Part shown: positions 27,661 through 36,814 of the stretch, piece by piece | Layout: the number at the start of each line of letters is the position of its first letter | How positions within the stretch are numbered: the first letter of the stretch is position 1 | Assembly (NCBI GenBank): GCA_023399455.1 | Contig: JAEWPN010000093.1 | Span: forward strand, 10,559-74,558 | Direction: 5' to 3' | Length of the DNA: 64,000 bases | Origin: Bacillota bacterium | GTDB taxonomy: Bacteria > Bacillota > Clostridia > Lachnospirales > Lachnospiraceae | Position numbers and translations under genes: made by a program | The notes under the pieces: model-generated | Seen by the model: the letters and a program-made list of their open reading frames with translations, nothing else | Database searches by the model: none | What the model was told of the DNA's origin: nothing

Positions 27661-28821
27661 CTATTCTTCTGCCGGAATTTCTTCCAAACTATCCTCTTCT
27701 ACATACTCGCCGTCATACTCTTCATCATATTCCTCGTCATACTCGTCATATTCATCCGCGTAATCCTCATAACGGAAGCCCGGCGAATCCTTCGCCTGCG
27801 TCTCACTCTTGATGTCTATCTTATATCCGGTCAGTCTCGCTGCGAGCCTTGCATTCTGTCCTTCCTTACCGATCGCCAGAGAAAGCTGATAATCCGGTAC
27901 TACGACCTTTGCCGTCTTTTCATCAGGATCTGCGAATACCGCAACGATTTTTGCCGGAGACAAAGCATTCTGAATGAGATTGCCGGGGTTTTCGTCCCAG
28001 TTAATAATGTCGATTTTTTCTCCGCGCAGCTCCTCCACAATGGAATTCACTCGCGCGCCATTTAAACCGACACATGCACCTACAGCATCCACATTGGGAT
28101 TATTGGACCAAACAGCCATTTTAGTTCTACTCCCTGATTCCCTGGCAATGCTTTTGATTTCAACCGTGCCGTCCTTGATCTCCGTAACCTCGGACTCAAA
28201 CAGCCTCTTTACCAGTTCGGGATGGGTACGGCTAACGAGAATCCTCGGTCCCTTAGGCGTGTTCTTCACTTCCAAAATATAAACCTTAACCCGTTCCGTA
28301 GGTTTGAAAACTTCACCCTTTACCTGCTCGGTCTCATTCAATATTCCGTCCGCTTTCCCTAAGTTTATGCTAATGTTCTTTCCTACATAACGTTGTACGA
28401 TTCCGGTTACCACATCTTTTTCTTTTTCATAATACTGATTATAGATAACGCTTCTTTCTTCTTCTCTTATTTTCTGCAGGATAACATTCTTCGCATTCTG
28501 TGTTGCAATGCGTCCGAATTCCTTGGATTTGATTTCTACGTGAAGAAGGTCTCCAAGCTGCGCCTTCTGCGAAAGCTCTTTTGCATCCGCAAGCGTAATC
28601 TGACAGCAGTCGTCCTCTACTTCCTCCACTACTTCTTTCTCCGCATAGCATAGAAAATCGCAGGTCTCTCTGTTAATTTCAACTTTGATATTATCCGATT
28701 TTCCAAAATGATTTTTGCAGGCTGTAATCAATGAATTCTCAATGGCATCAAACAATGTTTCTTTGCTGATTTCCTTTTCCTTCTCCAGAATATCTAATGC
28801 TTCCATCAATTCTTTGTTCAT
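27661..28821 (-). CDS. nusA: Transcription termination/antitermination factor NusA
   Basis: RNA polymerase-binding factor of 386 residues: N-terminal polymerase-binding domain (1-125), S1 domain (about 135-200, [20 protein letters not shown]), and two KH domains ([46 protein letters not shown]). The C-terminus is a short acidic Asp/Glu/Tyr-rich tail (about 350-386) and not the AR repeats of proteobacterial NusA. An AAAGGA ribosome site precedes the ATG. It follows rimP, and a terminator-like hairpin lies in the operon leader. Confidence 0.97.
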   Translation of the reverse strand: MNKELMEALDILEKEKEISKETLFDAIENSLITACKNHFGKSDNIKVEINRETCDFLCYAEKEVVEEVEDDCCQITLADAKELSQKAQLGDLLHVEIKSKEFGRIATQNAKNVILQKIREEERSVIYNQYYEKEKDVVTGIVQRYVGKNISINLGKADGILNETEQVKGEVFKPTERVKVYILEVKNTPKGPRILVSRTHPELVKRLFESEVTEIKDGTVEIKSIARESGSRTKMAVWSNNPNVDAVGACVGLNGARVNSIVEELRGEKIDIINWDENPGNLIQNALSPAKIVAVFADPDEKTAKVVVPDYQLSLAIGKEGQNARLAARLTGYKIDIKSETQAKDSPGFRYEDYADEYDEYDEEYDEEYDGEYVEEDSLEEIPAEE

Positions 28822-28865
28822 TTTTCTCTTTTCCTTTCTGCTATCTCGTACCGAGATTATCCTCT

Positions 28866-29327
28866 CTAAAAATCAAGTGCTAATCTGATTAATGCGATAT
28901 CTGTTCTTTCAAAAACCAGTTCCTTCTCAGCCTCTATCGTTACGGATTTCTCATCGTATGCTTTCAATACGCCTTTGAACTCCTTACACTTGTCTATCTG
29001 CTTATATGTTTTAATTTCTACTTCTTCTCCGATACTTTTCTCCAAATGCTTATCTTTTTTCAATGTTCTTCCAAGCCCCGGACTGCTCACTTCCAAAATG
29101 TAGGCATCGCTTATAAAGTCTTTCTCATCTAACGCATCCGACAGCGCACGGCTCACCGCCTCGCAGTCATTAATATTCACTCCCTCCGGCTTATCGATAT
29201 AAGCACGAAGATAAAAATCGCTCCCCTCTTTTACATATTCCACATCGTAAATCTCTACGCCAGCTTCCTGCACTATCGGCCGAAGCAGCTCCTCTGTCCT
29301 GTTTTCATATGTTTCTTTTCTGGACAT
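28866..29327 (-). CDS. rimP: Ribosome maturation factor RimP
   Basis: 30S assembly factor of 153 residues. The N-terminal domain carries GVEIYDVEYVKEGSDFYLRAYIDKPEGVNINDCE and VSRALSDALDE; the second domain includes YILEVSSPGLGRTLK, the clearest signature. It is first gene of the nusA-infB operon, 125 bases after the predicted start site, with an attenuator-like hairpin and a palindrome in between. Confidence 0.96.
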   Translation of the reverse strand: MSRKETYENRTEELLRPIVQEAGVEIYDVEYVKEGSDFYLRAYIDKPEGVNINDCEAVSRALSDALDEKDFISDAYILEVSSPGLGRTLKKDKHLEKSIGEEVEIKTYKQIDKCKEFKGVLKAYDEKSVTIEAEKELVFERTDIALIRLALDF

Positions 29328-29348
29328 CTATTCACCCGTTCCTTTCTC

Positions 29349-29379
29349 AATTTCTGATAGAAAATTTCTATCAGAAATT
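29349..29379. repeat. 31-bp palindrome just upstream of rimP
   Basis: Arms AATTTCTGATAGAAA and TTTCTATCAGAAATT (15 bp, perfect) around one central base, ending about 20 bases before the rimP ATG. It could be a protein-binding site or an RNA hairpin affecting rimP translation. No known box matches. Confidence 0.6.
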
Positions 29380-29401
29380 CCCGTCAGAAAATCATTACCC
29401 G

Positions 29402-29430
29402 CAAAAAGAGTGGACTCGCAAGTCCACTCT
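29402..29430 (-). terminator. Intrinsic terminator in the rimP-nusA leader / after tRNA-Glu
   Basis: A perfect 10-bp stem (AGAGTGGACT, 4-base loop, AGTCCACTCT) followed by five T residues on the minus strand. It lies about 22 bases after the predicted rimP start site, so it either ends the tRNA transcript or attenuates the operon. Confidence 0.8.
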
Positions 29431-29458
29431 AATTAACAGTAACATATATTCTTCCTAT

Positions 29459-29487
29459 ACTATAGCACTACATCACACTAATTGCAA
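29459..29487 (-). promoter_or_regulatory. Sigma-A promoter of the rimP-nusA-infB operon
   Basis: Minus-strand TTGCAA (29487-29482), 17-base spacer ending TGC, TATAGT (29464-29459): good -35, extended and near-consensus -10. It lies between the tRNA gene and the terminator-like hairpin. Confidence 0.7.
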
Positions 29488-29511
29488 GGATTTTCGAAAA
29501 AATAATTAAAG

Positions 29512-29583
29512 CAGCTCGTAGGGGAATCGAACCCCTGATTCCGCCGTGAGAGGGCGGCGTCTTAACCGCTTGACCAACGAGCC
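29512..29583 (-). tRNA. tRNA-Glu (anticodon CTC)
   Basis: A 72-base cloverleaf. The acceptor stem GGCTCGT pairs with ACGAGCT (first pair a G-U wobble); the anticodon stem CCGCC/GGCGG encloses loop CTCTCAC with anticodon CTC, reading GAG; the T-arm is GGGGTTCGATTCCCC. CCA is not encoded, and the discriminator base is G. It is transcribed towards rimP. Confidence 0.93.
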
Positions 29584-29633
29584 AGAACGAATACAAACCG
29601 AACATTTTTTCCTGTTCATTTGCCGACTTGCTT

Positions 29634-29662
29634 ATTTTATTATAAAACGACTAATAATGCAA
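29634..29662 (-). promoter_or_regulatory. Promoter of tRNA-Glu
   Basis: Minus-strand TTGCAT (29662-29657), 17-base spacer, TAAAAT (29639-29634), about 50 bases before the mature tRNA 5' end. The 156 bases between the tRNA and the CheY-like gene contain nothing else recognisable. Confidence 0.55.
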
Positions 29663-29739
29663 GCACTTTTTTTTAAAATTTTGTATTTGTTCTGTCTTTT
29701 TAATTTCCCCTCCATTTATCGGTCATTTCGCGCCTTATT

Positions 29740-30102
29740 TCATCGCTCCAACAAGCGGTTTACCGCTTCGATTACATGTTCCGCCTCGAAAGGCTTGGTA
29801 ATGAAATCGGCAGCACCTTCCTTAATTGCCTTGACCATCTTCTCCTTCTGCCCGGCGGCGGTAATCATAATAACCTTCACCTTCTTGTCCTCCTCGATTA
29901 AGTGTTCAAGCGCCTCCAAACCGTTCATCACCGGCATGGTAATATCCAAGGTCACTAAGTCCGGCTTCAATTCTCTATATAAACCGACTCCTTCTTCTCC
30001 GTTCGCAGCCTCACCAACCACCTTATGTCCTGCGCTCTCCAACACTTCCTTCAAAATCTTTCGGGATGTCCTCGAATCGTCTATAATCAAAATACTTGCC
30101 AT
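29740..30102 (-). CDS. CheY-like single-domain response regulator
   Basis: Receiver domain of 120 residues with the acidic pocket (IIDDS, residues 6-10), phospho-acceptor Asp53 (LVTLDITMP), conserved Thr (IMITAAG) and Lys (ITKPF). There is no output domain, so it acts by binding partners. It follows the CheX-like gene by 31 bases, and the pair was probably retained together. Whether it serves motility cannot be judged; no flagellar gene is in the window. Confidence 0.93.
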   Translation of the reverse strand: MASILIIDDSRTSRKILKEVLESAGHKVVGEAANGEEGVGLYRELKPDLVTLDITMPVMNGLEALEHLIEEDKKVKVIMITAAGQKEKMVKAIKEGAADFITKPFEAEHVIEAVNRLLER

Positions 30103-30133
30103 AATTATGTCCTCCTATTGATATATATCTATG

Positions 30134-31024
30134 TTATACGGAAACGTTAAGGTTTGTGTCCATCGCAATAAAAACTTCTATCTTGCTGTTCTTAATGTAT
30201 AAAGGGATAACGAGCGCTTTCCCGTCAACTTTTATTCTTCCCTTCTGATAAAACATGGGAGGAACCATATCCACTGAAACTCCCTCTACACTCAACGCGG
30301 AAGCATACAGCCCGTTTACACAGTTAATGAACTCACATACCGAGTCGAAAGCATACAGATCCATCTCGGTAAACTCTTCCTTCGCAAAAGCGCTGGCGAT
30401 TGCAAGCAGACTGTTCTCTTCTCCCGAAAGCCCTAGAGTTATATTGTACTCCCCCTTTACGTCCTGTAAAGCTATATCTTTGAATTCATAATCTTCGACT
30501 TCCTCGGAGGGGCCGATTGCTATTCTGGAATCTATCAGGCGGATCACCGTGCGGATAGCTACTCCCGCAAGCGCCTGCGCCCGCTCATCGTCGCTCCTTA
30601 TGAAAAGAGGTACGATACGATCCGCATCGCCGCTCTTCAAATCCTCGATATCGGTAGCCGTAAATCCAGTCTCTTTCCGGTACAGCTCCATCGCTTTCTC
30701 TATTTCCTCAAGCGTCATAATGCCATTCTCCGTCATCGACTGTACGAACACCAGATAAGGATTGCCCTGAAGCTTTAAAAGCCTCTCTACCTGATTCTCA
30801 GTCAGGTAACCCTGTTCTACCGCAATATCGCCGAAGCGCTTATCTTCCCCTGCCTGCCTTTTATTAATTTTTTCCGCTTCTTCTTCGGTTAAAAGCTTCT
30901 CGGAAACAGCGATAAGCCCCATTTTTACGCGGACCTTCTGCTGATATTCCAATGCCTTTTCAAGCTTACTCGCCGAAATCAAGTTTTTTCCCACTAAATA
31001 TCTCCCAAAAATCTGACTAAACAT
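30134..31024 (-). CDS. CheX/CheC-like phosphatase with MshEN-like N-terminal region
   Basis: Protein of 296 residues. Residues about 1-110 hold repeated helices of the form YLVGKNLISASKLEKALEYQ and VEQGYLTENQVERLLKLQ, resembling the MshEN/GspE-II N-terminal module of secretion and pilus ATPases. The C-terminal half resembles CheX/CheC phosphatases: FDSVCEFINCVNG carries D227, E231 and N234, fitting the D/S-x3-E-x2-N active-site rule, and the end contains ALVIPLYIKNSKIEVFIAMD. It likely dephosphorylates the CheY-like protein encoded next to it. Both domain calls rest on motif recognition. Confidence 0.75.
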   Translation of the reverse strand: MFSQIFGRYLVGKNLISASKLEKALEYQQKVRVKMGLIAVSEKLLTEEEAEKINKRQAGEDKRFGDIAVEQGYLTENQVERLLKLQGNPYLVFVQSMTENGIMTLEEIEKAMELYRKETGFTATDIEDLKSGDADRIVPLFIRSDDERAQALAGVAIRTVIRLIDSRIAIGPSEEVEDYEFKDIALQDVKGEYNITLGLSGEENSLLAIASAFAKEEFTEMDLYAFDSVCEFINCVNGLYASALSVEGVSVDMVPPMFYQKGRIKVDGKALVIPLYIKNSKIEVFIAMDTNLNVSV

Positions 31025-31083
31025 ATGTACCCTCCATCTGACGTCTTATGTACTACCAAAACTTCCCTTTTATTATATAATAT

Positions 31084-34000
31084 TTAGGATACAAAATCAA
31101 ATAAACTTATTTGATTCGACTCCGGAAGATTACCCAACAAATTCAAGGTGTCCATCAGCTCGATGACCGTTTTGGAGACCTTCGTTCTCTGTCTGAAATC
31201 GTCCTTCGACAAAAAAGCGCCGTCCTTAGCAGCCTCTACAATGGCGTCCGCCGCCTTCTCTCCCAAACCATCTATGCTGTTTAGCGACGGCATGAGCTTG
31301 CCGCCCACGACTTGGAACAGGCGGGACTGTGCGGAAAAAATATCGATAGGAACGAATTCAAATCCCCTGGCGTACATCTCCTGAACAACCTTCATATCAC
31401 GGAATGAGTCCTGCTCCTTTTTTGACAGCGTATCACTTCTGCGCTTATAATCCGTCATCATTTTCTCCAAGTGATCCCTGCCCTGACACATCAGCTCATA
31501 GGAAAAGGCAGAGGCACGGATGCTGAAAAAGGCCGCATAAAAAGCAAGGGGATAATTGATCTTACAATAGGCGATGCGCCAAGCCATCATAACATATGCC
31601 GCCGCATGGGCTTTCGGGAACATATACTTGATCTTCTTGCACGACCATATATACCAGTCGGGCACATCCGCAGCCACCATGGCTTCCTCCATCTGAGCGG
31701 TCAGGCCCTTTCCTTTCCGCACGCTCTCCATTATGTTAAACGCCAGAGAGCTCTCCACTCCCATACCGATCAAATAGACCATGATATCGTCTCTTGTACA
31801 GATTGCCGTGGAAATAGTCGCCTTTCCTTCCTGAATGAGCGTCTGTGCATTTCCAAGCCATACGTCCGTACCGTGAGCCAGCCCCGCAATTCTGACCAAA
31901 TCGGAAAAAGCCTGAGGCTTCGTATCGATCAACATCTGCATGGCGAATTCCGTACCGAACTCCGGTATTCCCAAAGCTCCCAGCTTACAGCCCCCGATCT
32001 GGTCGGGCGTAATTCCAAGTGCCTCCGTATTCTTAAACAGAGACATGACCTGTTTATCGTCCAAAGGAATCTTTACCGGATCGATTCCTGTCAAATCTTG
32101 AAGCATACGAATCATGGTAGGATCGTCGTGCCCAAGAATATCCAGCTTCAATAGGTTATGGTCTATGGAGTGGTAATCGAAATGGGTCGTTACGGTATCC
32201 GTGGTCATATCATTAGCCGGATGCTGCACAGGCGTAAAAGAGTTGATATCCTCACCCAAAGGCAATACGATAATGCCTCCCGGATGCTGGCCAGTACTTC
32301 TTCGAATTCCTGTGCACCCTACGACAATGCGGTTGATTTCGCAGGTACGCTTTCTCCATCCGCGCTCTTCGAAATAATTCTTCACATAGCCGAAGGCGGT
32401 CTTATCCGCCAGGGTACCTATCGTCCCGGCCCTGTATGTCTGCCCCGCTCCGAAGATAACCTCCGTATATTTATGTGCCTTACTCTGGTATTCACCGGAA
32501 AAGTTAAGGTCAATGTCCGGCTCCTTGTCTCCCTTAAAACCGAGGAAGGTTTCAAAAGGGATATCGAAGCCGTCCTTCTTAAGCGGCGCACCGCAGACCG
32601 GACATGCCTTATCCGGCATATCACAGCCCGCCCGCCCCGCATAAGCCTTTACCTCTTCGGAATAGAAATCATTATAATGGCATTCTGAGCAATAATAGTG
32701 CGGGCTTAATGGATTTACCTCCGTGATACCTGCCATAGTCGCCACAAAAGAGGAGCCTACCGATCCTCTGGAGCCTACCAGATACCCATCCTCCACCGAT
32801 TTCCAAACAAGCTTTTGGGCAATGATATACATTACTGCGAAGCCGTTGGTTATAATGGAATGAAGTTCCCTCTCCAATCTTTTTTCCACGATATCCGGCA
32901 ACATATCCCCGTATATTTCATGTGCCTTATTATAGCAAATATCCGTCAGCGTCTTGTCGCTGTCAGGAATGATGGGTGCGCATTTATCCGGTCTTACCGG
33001 AGACATGGTTTCCACCATATCCGCAATCAGATTCGTATTGGTAATGACTACCTCCTGCGCTTTATCGCTTCCCAGATATTCGAACTCCTCCAACATCTCC
33101 TCCGTAGTGCGAAGGTAGAGCGGAGCCTGATCATCCGAATCGGAAAACCCCTTTCCCGCCATAATGATACGTCGGTAAACCTCATCCTCCGGATCGAGGA
33201 AATGCACATCGCAGGTCGCTACCACCGGCTTTCCAAACTGCTCTCCAAGCTCCACGATTTTCTTATTGATGTCCATAATATCATCCATGGAGTTGATATT
33301 CCTTACCTTCTCCGACTCGATCATAAACTTGTTGTTGCCAAGAGGCTGTATCTCCAAATAATCATAGAAATTAACAAGCCTTGCAATTTCTGCATCCGCC
33401 TTGCCGTCTAGCAGAGCCCGATAAAGCTCTCCCGCTTCGCACGCACTGCCAAGAATCAAGCCTTCTCTATATTTGAGAAGCAAGCTCTTTGGAACCCTCG
33501 GCCTCTTACTATAAAAAGTTAAATGAGATTCCGAAACAAGACGATATAAATTAACCCGTCCCGTATCGTTCTTGGCAAGAATGATCGCATGGTAGGTGGG
33601 AAGCTTCTTTACAATATCCGGGCTGGAGGCTCCGAGAGCGTTAACTTTCTTTAACGTATTGGCGCCTTCTTCTTTAAGCATCGGAATGAACTTTACAAAT
33701 ATTTCTGCGGTAGCTTCCGCATCATCCACTGCACGATGATGGTTTTCAAGGGATATTCCCAGTGTTTTTGCCACCGCGTCCAACGTATGTCTGGCCTGAT
33801 GCGGCAGAAGTATTCTCGCGATGCCTACCGTATCTACGTAAGTAAATTCCTTCTCCAAGCCTAACCTTCTGGCATTTTCTATAATAAAACTCATATCGAA
33901 ATTCGCGTTATGGGCTACCAGCACTGCGTCCTCACAGAAATCAAAAAATTGCGGCAAAATCACATCGATCATAGGAGAATCCATAACCATCTCGTCGTTG

Positions 34001-35604
34001 ATACCCGTCAGTTTCTCTATTTCGAAGGGAATCGGCACATCCGGATTCACAAAGGCAGAATATCTGTCCGCAATCTGTCCGTCAATTACCTTCACTGCGC
34101 CAATTTCTATAATTCTGTTATGTACCGGAGAAAAGCCCGTAGTCTCGATATCGAATACAACAAAGGTGCTGCTGAAATCCTGCCCCTTATCACCCGTCAC
34201 GATTTCCTTCAAATCATCTACCAGATAGGCTTCCATTCCGTAAATAACCTTGAAGAAGTCCTGCTTATCGGGATTCTTATCTCCTGCCTCCTTCCGTTTC
34301 GCCTTCTCTGCCTTCCACAAATCCTCCCATACGTGATTGGCATCGGGAAAGGACTGCACGACTCCATGGTCCGTAATGGCGATAGCCGGATGTCCCCACT
34401 TATAGGCACGCTTAACAATATCCTTCGCCTCAGAAACGCCGTCCATATCACTCATTTTGGTATGACAATGAAGCTCCACTCTCTTTCTGGCACTGTTATC
34501 CGACCGTGAAGAGGTGAAATCCGGTATTCTCTTTACTCCACTAATAGAGCCTATGGTCAATTCGTTATCGAACTTATCGATGACAGCCATACCTTTAAGC
34601 TTCACGAACGCCCCAGGCCTCATTCCTTCCGTTATTTCCGCCACCTGCTCGTTGCCCGCAAACAGTTTTACCGTCAGAGTATCCGAAAAGTCCGTAATAT
34701 CATAAAAAAGAATAGTCTTCTCATTCTTTATCTCACGCTTATCCATGTTGATGATCTTGCCGCGGATCGTCACCTCTCCCATTTCGCCAATGATGTCTTC
34801 TATAGGCATGGCTTCTTCGTCAAAGTCCCTGCCGTACAAGACGTCCGGATTATCAGAGCGCTTTACCGCCCTCTTGAAGTCACTCTTATCACCGTCTTTT
34901 CTTCCGGTGCGGAAACTTCCCCTCATTCCAGACTCGATCGGCTTCGTCACACCGCCTGACTTAGGTTCCGCAGGTGAATTAGCCTCTGCCTCCGATTCAT
35001 TCTGCGCATCCTCGCCGGGAGATGATCCTCCTACTCTAGCCGCAATATCCGCAACCTGCCTTGCAATCTTCAGATCATCTTCTTCTTTATATTTTCCGGA
35101 TTTCCCTTCCTTATAGTCTACGGAAATATCTACCTGAAATTCGAACCTCTCATTATATATCTTATCCAAGATACGGAGCAGCTCCTCAGACTTGCTTCTC
35201 GCCGGTACGGAATCCTCTATGGTAAGTCTGATTTTATTTTCCGAAGGATATTCAATGTCTGCATTCTTGAAGATATTGTATTCCACCGGACTATATTCTC
35301 TAAGTTCCAGCAAAATACTATCCTTATATATATGCATGAACTTCTCTGGGTTATATTGTGCCGACAGATGATATTTTTCATATATCTTTATTGTCATGGA
35401 AAAGCTGGGGAAGAGCTGTTTTTTTATTGACTCCTCCACCTTCATAACATATTCCTTGTGAATAAGTCTGTCGCTGGAAATATAGATACGCAAAAAATCC
35501 TTTCGCTTAGTAGCAGAGATTCTTTCCACCTCCACCTGACCGAACAAATCCTGCAGCTTATCCTCCAATTGTAACGACGGGAAAACCTCAAAAAACTTTT
35601 TCAA
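31084..35604 (-). CDS. polC: DNA polymerase III, PolC-type alpha subunit
   Basis: Replicative polymerase of low-GC Gram-positives, 1506 residues. Order: PolC N-terminal region (1-200), disordered linker (about 200-280), OB fold (EVTIRGKIINMD), PHP domain (RVELHCHTKMSDMDG) interrupted by the 3'-5' exonuclease (FVVFDIETTGFSP, HNANFDMSF, HRAVDDAEAT), a zinc-binding cluster (CSECHYND ... CPVCGAP), then the palm with catalytic EPDIDLNFSGEYQ and the fingers/tail. The start is TTG with no strong ribosome site, 12 bases after ispG, so coupling to ispG translation is plausible. Confidence 0.97.
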   Translation of the reverse strand: MKKFFEVFPSLQLEDKLQDLFGQVEVERISATKRKDFLRIYISSDRLIHKEYVMKVEESIKKQLFPSFSMTIKIYEKYHLSAQYNPEKFMHIYKDSILLELREYSPVEYNIFKNADIEYPSENKIRLTIEDSVPARSKSEELLRILDKIYNERFEFQVDISVDYKEGKSGKYKEEDDLKIARQVADIAARVGGSSPGEDAQNESEAEANSPAEPKSGGVTKPIESGMRGSFRTGRKDGDKSDFKRAVKRSDNPDVLYGRDFDEEAMPIEDIIGEMGEVTIRGKIINMDKREIKNEKTILFYDITDFSDTLTVKLFAGNEQVAEITEGMRPGAFVKLKGMAVIDKFDNELTIGSISGVKRIPDFTSSRSDNSARKRVELHCHTKMSDMDGVSEAKDIVKRAYKWGHPAIAITDHGVVQSFPDANHVWEDLWKAEKAKRKEAGDKNPDKQDFFKVIYGMEAYLVDDLKEIVTGDKGQDFSSTFVVFDIETTGFSPVHNRIIEIGAVKVIDGQIADRYSAFVNPDVPIPFEIEKLTGINDEMVMDSPMIDVILPQFFDFCEDAVLVAHNANFDMSFIIENARRLGLEKEFTYVDTVGIARILLPHQARHTLDAVAKTLGISLENHHRAVDDAEATAEIFVKFIPMLKEEGANTLKKVNALGASSPDIVKKLPTYHAIILAKNDTGRVNLYRLVSESHLTFYSKRPRVPKSLLLKYREGLILGSACEAGELYRALLDGKADAEIARLVNFYDYLEIQPLGNNKFMIESEKVRNINSMDDIMDINKKIVELGEQFGKPVVATCDVHFLDPEDEVYRRIIMAGKGFSDSDDQAPLYLRTTEEMLEEFEYLGSDKAQEVVITNTNLIADMVETMSPVRPDKCAPIIPDSDKTLTDICYNKAHEIYGDMLPDIVEKRLERELHSIITNGFAVMYIIAQKLVWKSVEDGYLVGSRGSVGSSFVATMAGITEVNPLSPHYYCSECHYNDFYSEEVKAYAGRAGCDMPDKACPVCGAPLKKDGFDIPFETFLGFKGDKEPDIDLNFSGEYQSKAHKYTEVIFGAGQTYRAGTIGTLADKTAFGYVKNYFEERGWRKRTCEINRIVVGCTGIRRSTGQHPGGIIVLPLGEDINSFTPVQHPANDMTTDTVTTHFDYHSIDHNLLKLDILGHDDPTMIRMLQDLTGIDPVKIPLDDKQVMSLFKNTEALGITPDQIGGCKLGALGIPEFGTEFAMQMLIDTKPQAFSDLVRIAGLAHGTDVWLGNAQTLIQEGKATISTAICTRDDIMVYLIGMGVESSLAFNIMESVRKGKGLTAQMEEAMVAADVPDWYIWSCKKIKYMFPKAHAAAYVMMAWRIAYCKINYPLAFYAAFFSIRASAFSYELMCQGRDHLEKMMTDYKRRSDTLSKKEQDSFRDMKVVQEMYARGFEFVPIDIFSAQSRLFQVVGGKLMPSLNSIDGLGEKAADAIVEAAKDGAFLSKDDFRQRTKVSKTVIELMDTLNLLGNLPESNQISLFDFVS

Positions 35605-35616
35605 CTCTCATCAACC

Positions 35617-36675
35617 CTATTCTTTGTTCCAATTTAACAGTTCTTCCTTTAATACGGAAAGAAGCTGATCCTCCGGTACCTTTTTTACGATTTTGCCCTT
35701 TTTGATTAACAGCCCTTCTCCGGTACCGCCCGCAATACCGATATCTGCCTCTCTCGCTTCTCCGGGGCCATTTACCGCACAGCCCATCACTGCTACCTTG
35801 ATGTCTAACGGTATATCCTGGACCATCTGTTCCACCTCATTGGCAAGCTGGATCAAATCGATTTTCGTTCTGCCGCAGGTAGGGCAGGAAACTACCTCTA
35901 TCCCACCTTTTCTAAGCCCCAGCGTGCGCAGAATCAGTTTCGCCGATTTGATTTCCTCCACCGGATCACCGGTCAGGGACACCCTGATTGTATCACCAAT
36001 CCCCTGATATAAAATGATGCCAAGCCCCACTCCCGATTTGATATTTCCTCCTAAGAGCGTTCCCGACTCTGTAATTCCTACGTGAAGCGGGTAACCGGTC
36101 TCCTTAGCCAATATCTCATGGGCCTTTACGCACATAAGCACATCGGAGGATTTGATACTGATCACCAGATGATCATAGCCCAGCTCCTCTATCATCTTCA
36201 CCTTATCCAGCGCACTTTCCACGATTCCCTGTGCGGTGACACCGCCGTATTTTTCAATCAGATCCTTTTCCAAAGAGCCGCTGTTTACACCGACGCGAAT
36301 GGGGATATTCCGCTCCTTCGCCACCGTTACGACAGCGGCGACATTTTCCTTTTTCCCGATATTTCCCGGATTGATTCTTATCTTATCCGCACCATTTTCC
36401 ATTGCTGCAATCGCCATCCGGTAATCGAAATGAATATCGGCTACTAAAGGTATGGATATTTGCTTTTTAATCTCTTTTATAGCAAGCGCCGCCTCCATAG
36501 TAGGCACCGTGCATCGAATGATTTCGCAGCCCGCCTGCTCCAGCCTGTGTATCTGCGTAACTGTGGCTTCCACATCCTCTGTCCTCGTATTTGTCATAGA
36601 CTGGATCAGAATGGGATTCCCACCGCCAATCACCCTATTTCCTATATGTACAACCTTCGTATTATCTCTATACAT
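35617..36675 (-). CDS. ispG: 4-hydroxy-3-methylbut-2-enyl diphosphate synthase (IspG/GcpE)
   Basis: [4Fe-4S] enzyme of the MEP pathway, 352 residues. The start was put at the ATG at 36675, 5 bases after GGGAGG; the frame extends 10 codons upstream without support. Iron-sulfur cysteines are in [12 protein letters not shown] and [11 protein letters not shown], with the glutamate in the latter block; [14 protein letters not shown] and [10 protein letters not shown] are typical of the TIM barrel. It has its own promoter and an unusual leader inverted repeat, and is followed by polC. Confidence 0.97.
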   Translation of the reverse strand: MYRDNTKVVHIGNRVIGGGNPILIQSMTNTRTEDVEATVTQIHRLEQAGCEIIRCTVPTMEAALAIKEIKKQISIPLVADIHFDYRMAIAAMENGADKIRINPGNIGKKENVAAVVTVAKERNIPIRVGVNSGSLEKDLIEKYGGVTAQGIVESALDKVKMIEELGYDHLVISIKSSDVLMCVKAHEILAKETGYPLHVGITESGTLLGGNIKSGVGLGIILYQGIGDTIRVSLTGDPVEEIKSAKLILRTLGLRKGGIEVVSCPTCGRTKIDLIQLANEVEQMVQDIPLDIKVAVMGCAVNGPGEAREADIGIAGGTGEGLLIKKGKIVKKVPEDQLLSVLKEELLNWNKE

Positions 36676-36709
36676 GAATACCTCCCTGCCGGAGTTCTCC
36701 GACAAACTG

Positions 36710-36774
36710 TACCATCGATTGACAAGATCTTACACGCCCTGAACCATGAGTTTTGCATGAGTCAATCGATGGTA
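36710..36774 (-). repeat. 14-bp perfect inverted repeat in the ispG leader
   Basis: TACCATCGATTGAC (36710-36723) and GTCAATCGATGGTA (36761-36774) flank 37 bases. It begins about 5 bases after the predicted start site and ends 35 bases before the ispG start, so it is transcribed as a leader hairpin. A second small hairpin (CGGAG/CTCCG near 36692-36703) lies just before the ribosome site. Confidence 0.7.
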
Positions 36775-36785
36775 TGATAACTTGA

Positions 36786-36814
36786 AGTCTATCATACCCC
36801 TATTTTAGTGTCAA
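36786..36814 (-). promoter_or_regulatory. Sigma-A promoter of ispG-polC
   Basis: Minus-strand TTGACA (36814-36809, overlapping the kinase stop codon), 17-base spacer ending TGA, TAGACT (36791-36786): perfect -35, extended but imperfect -10. Confidence 0.65.
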
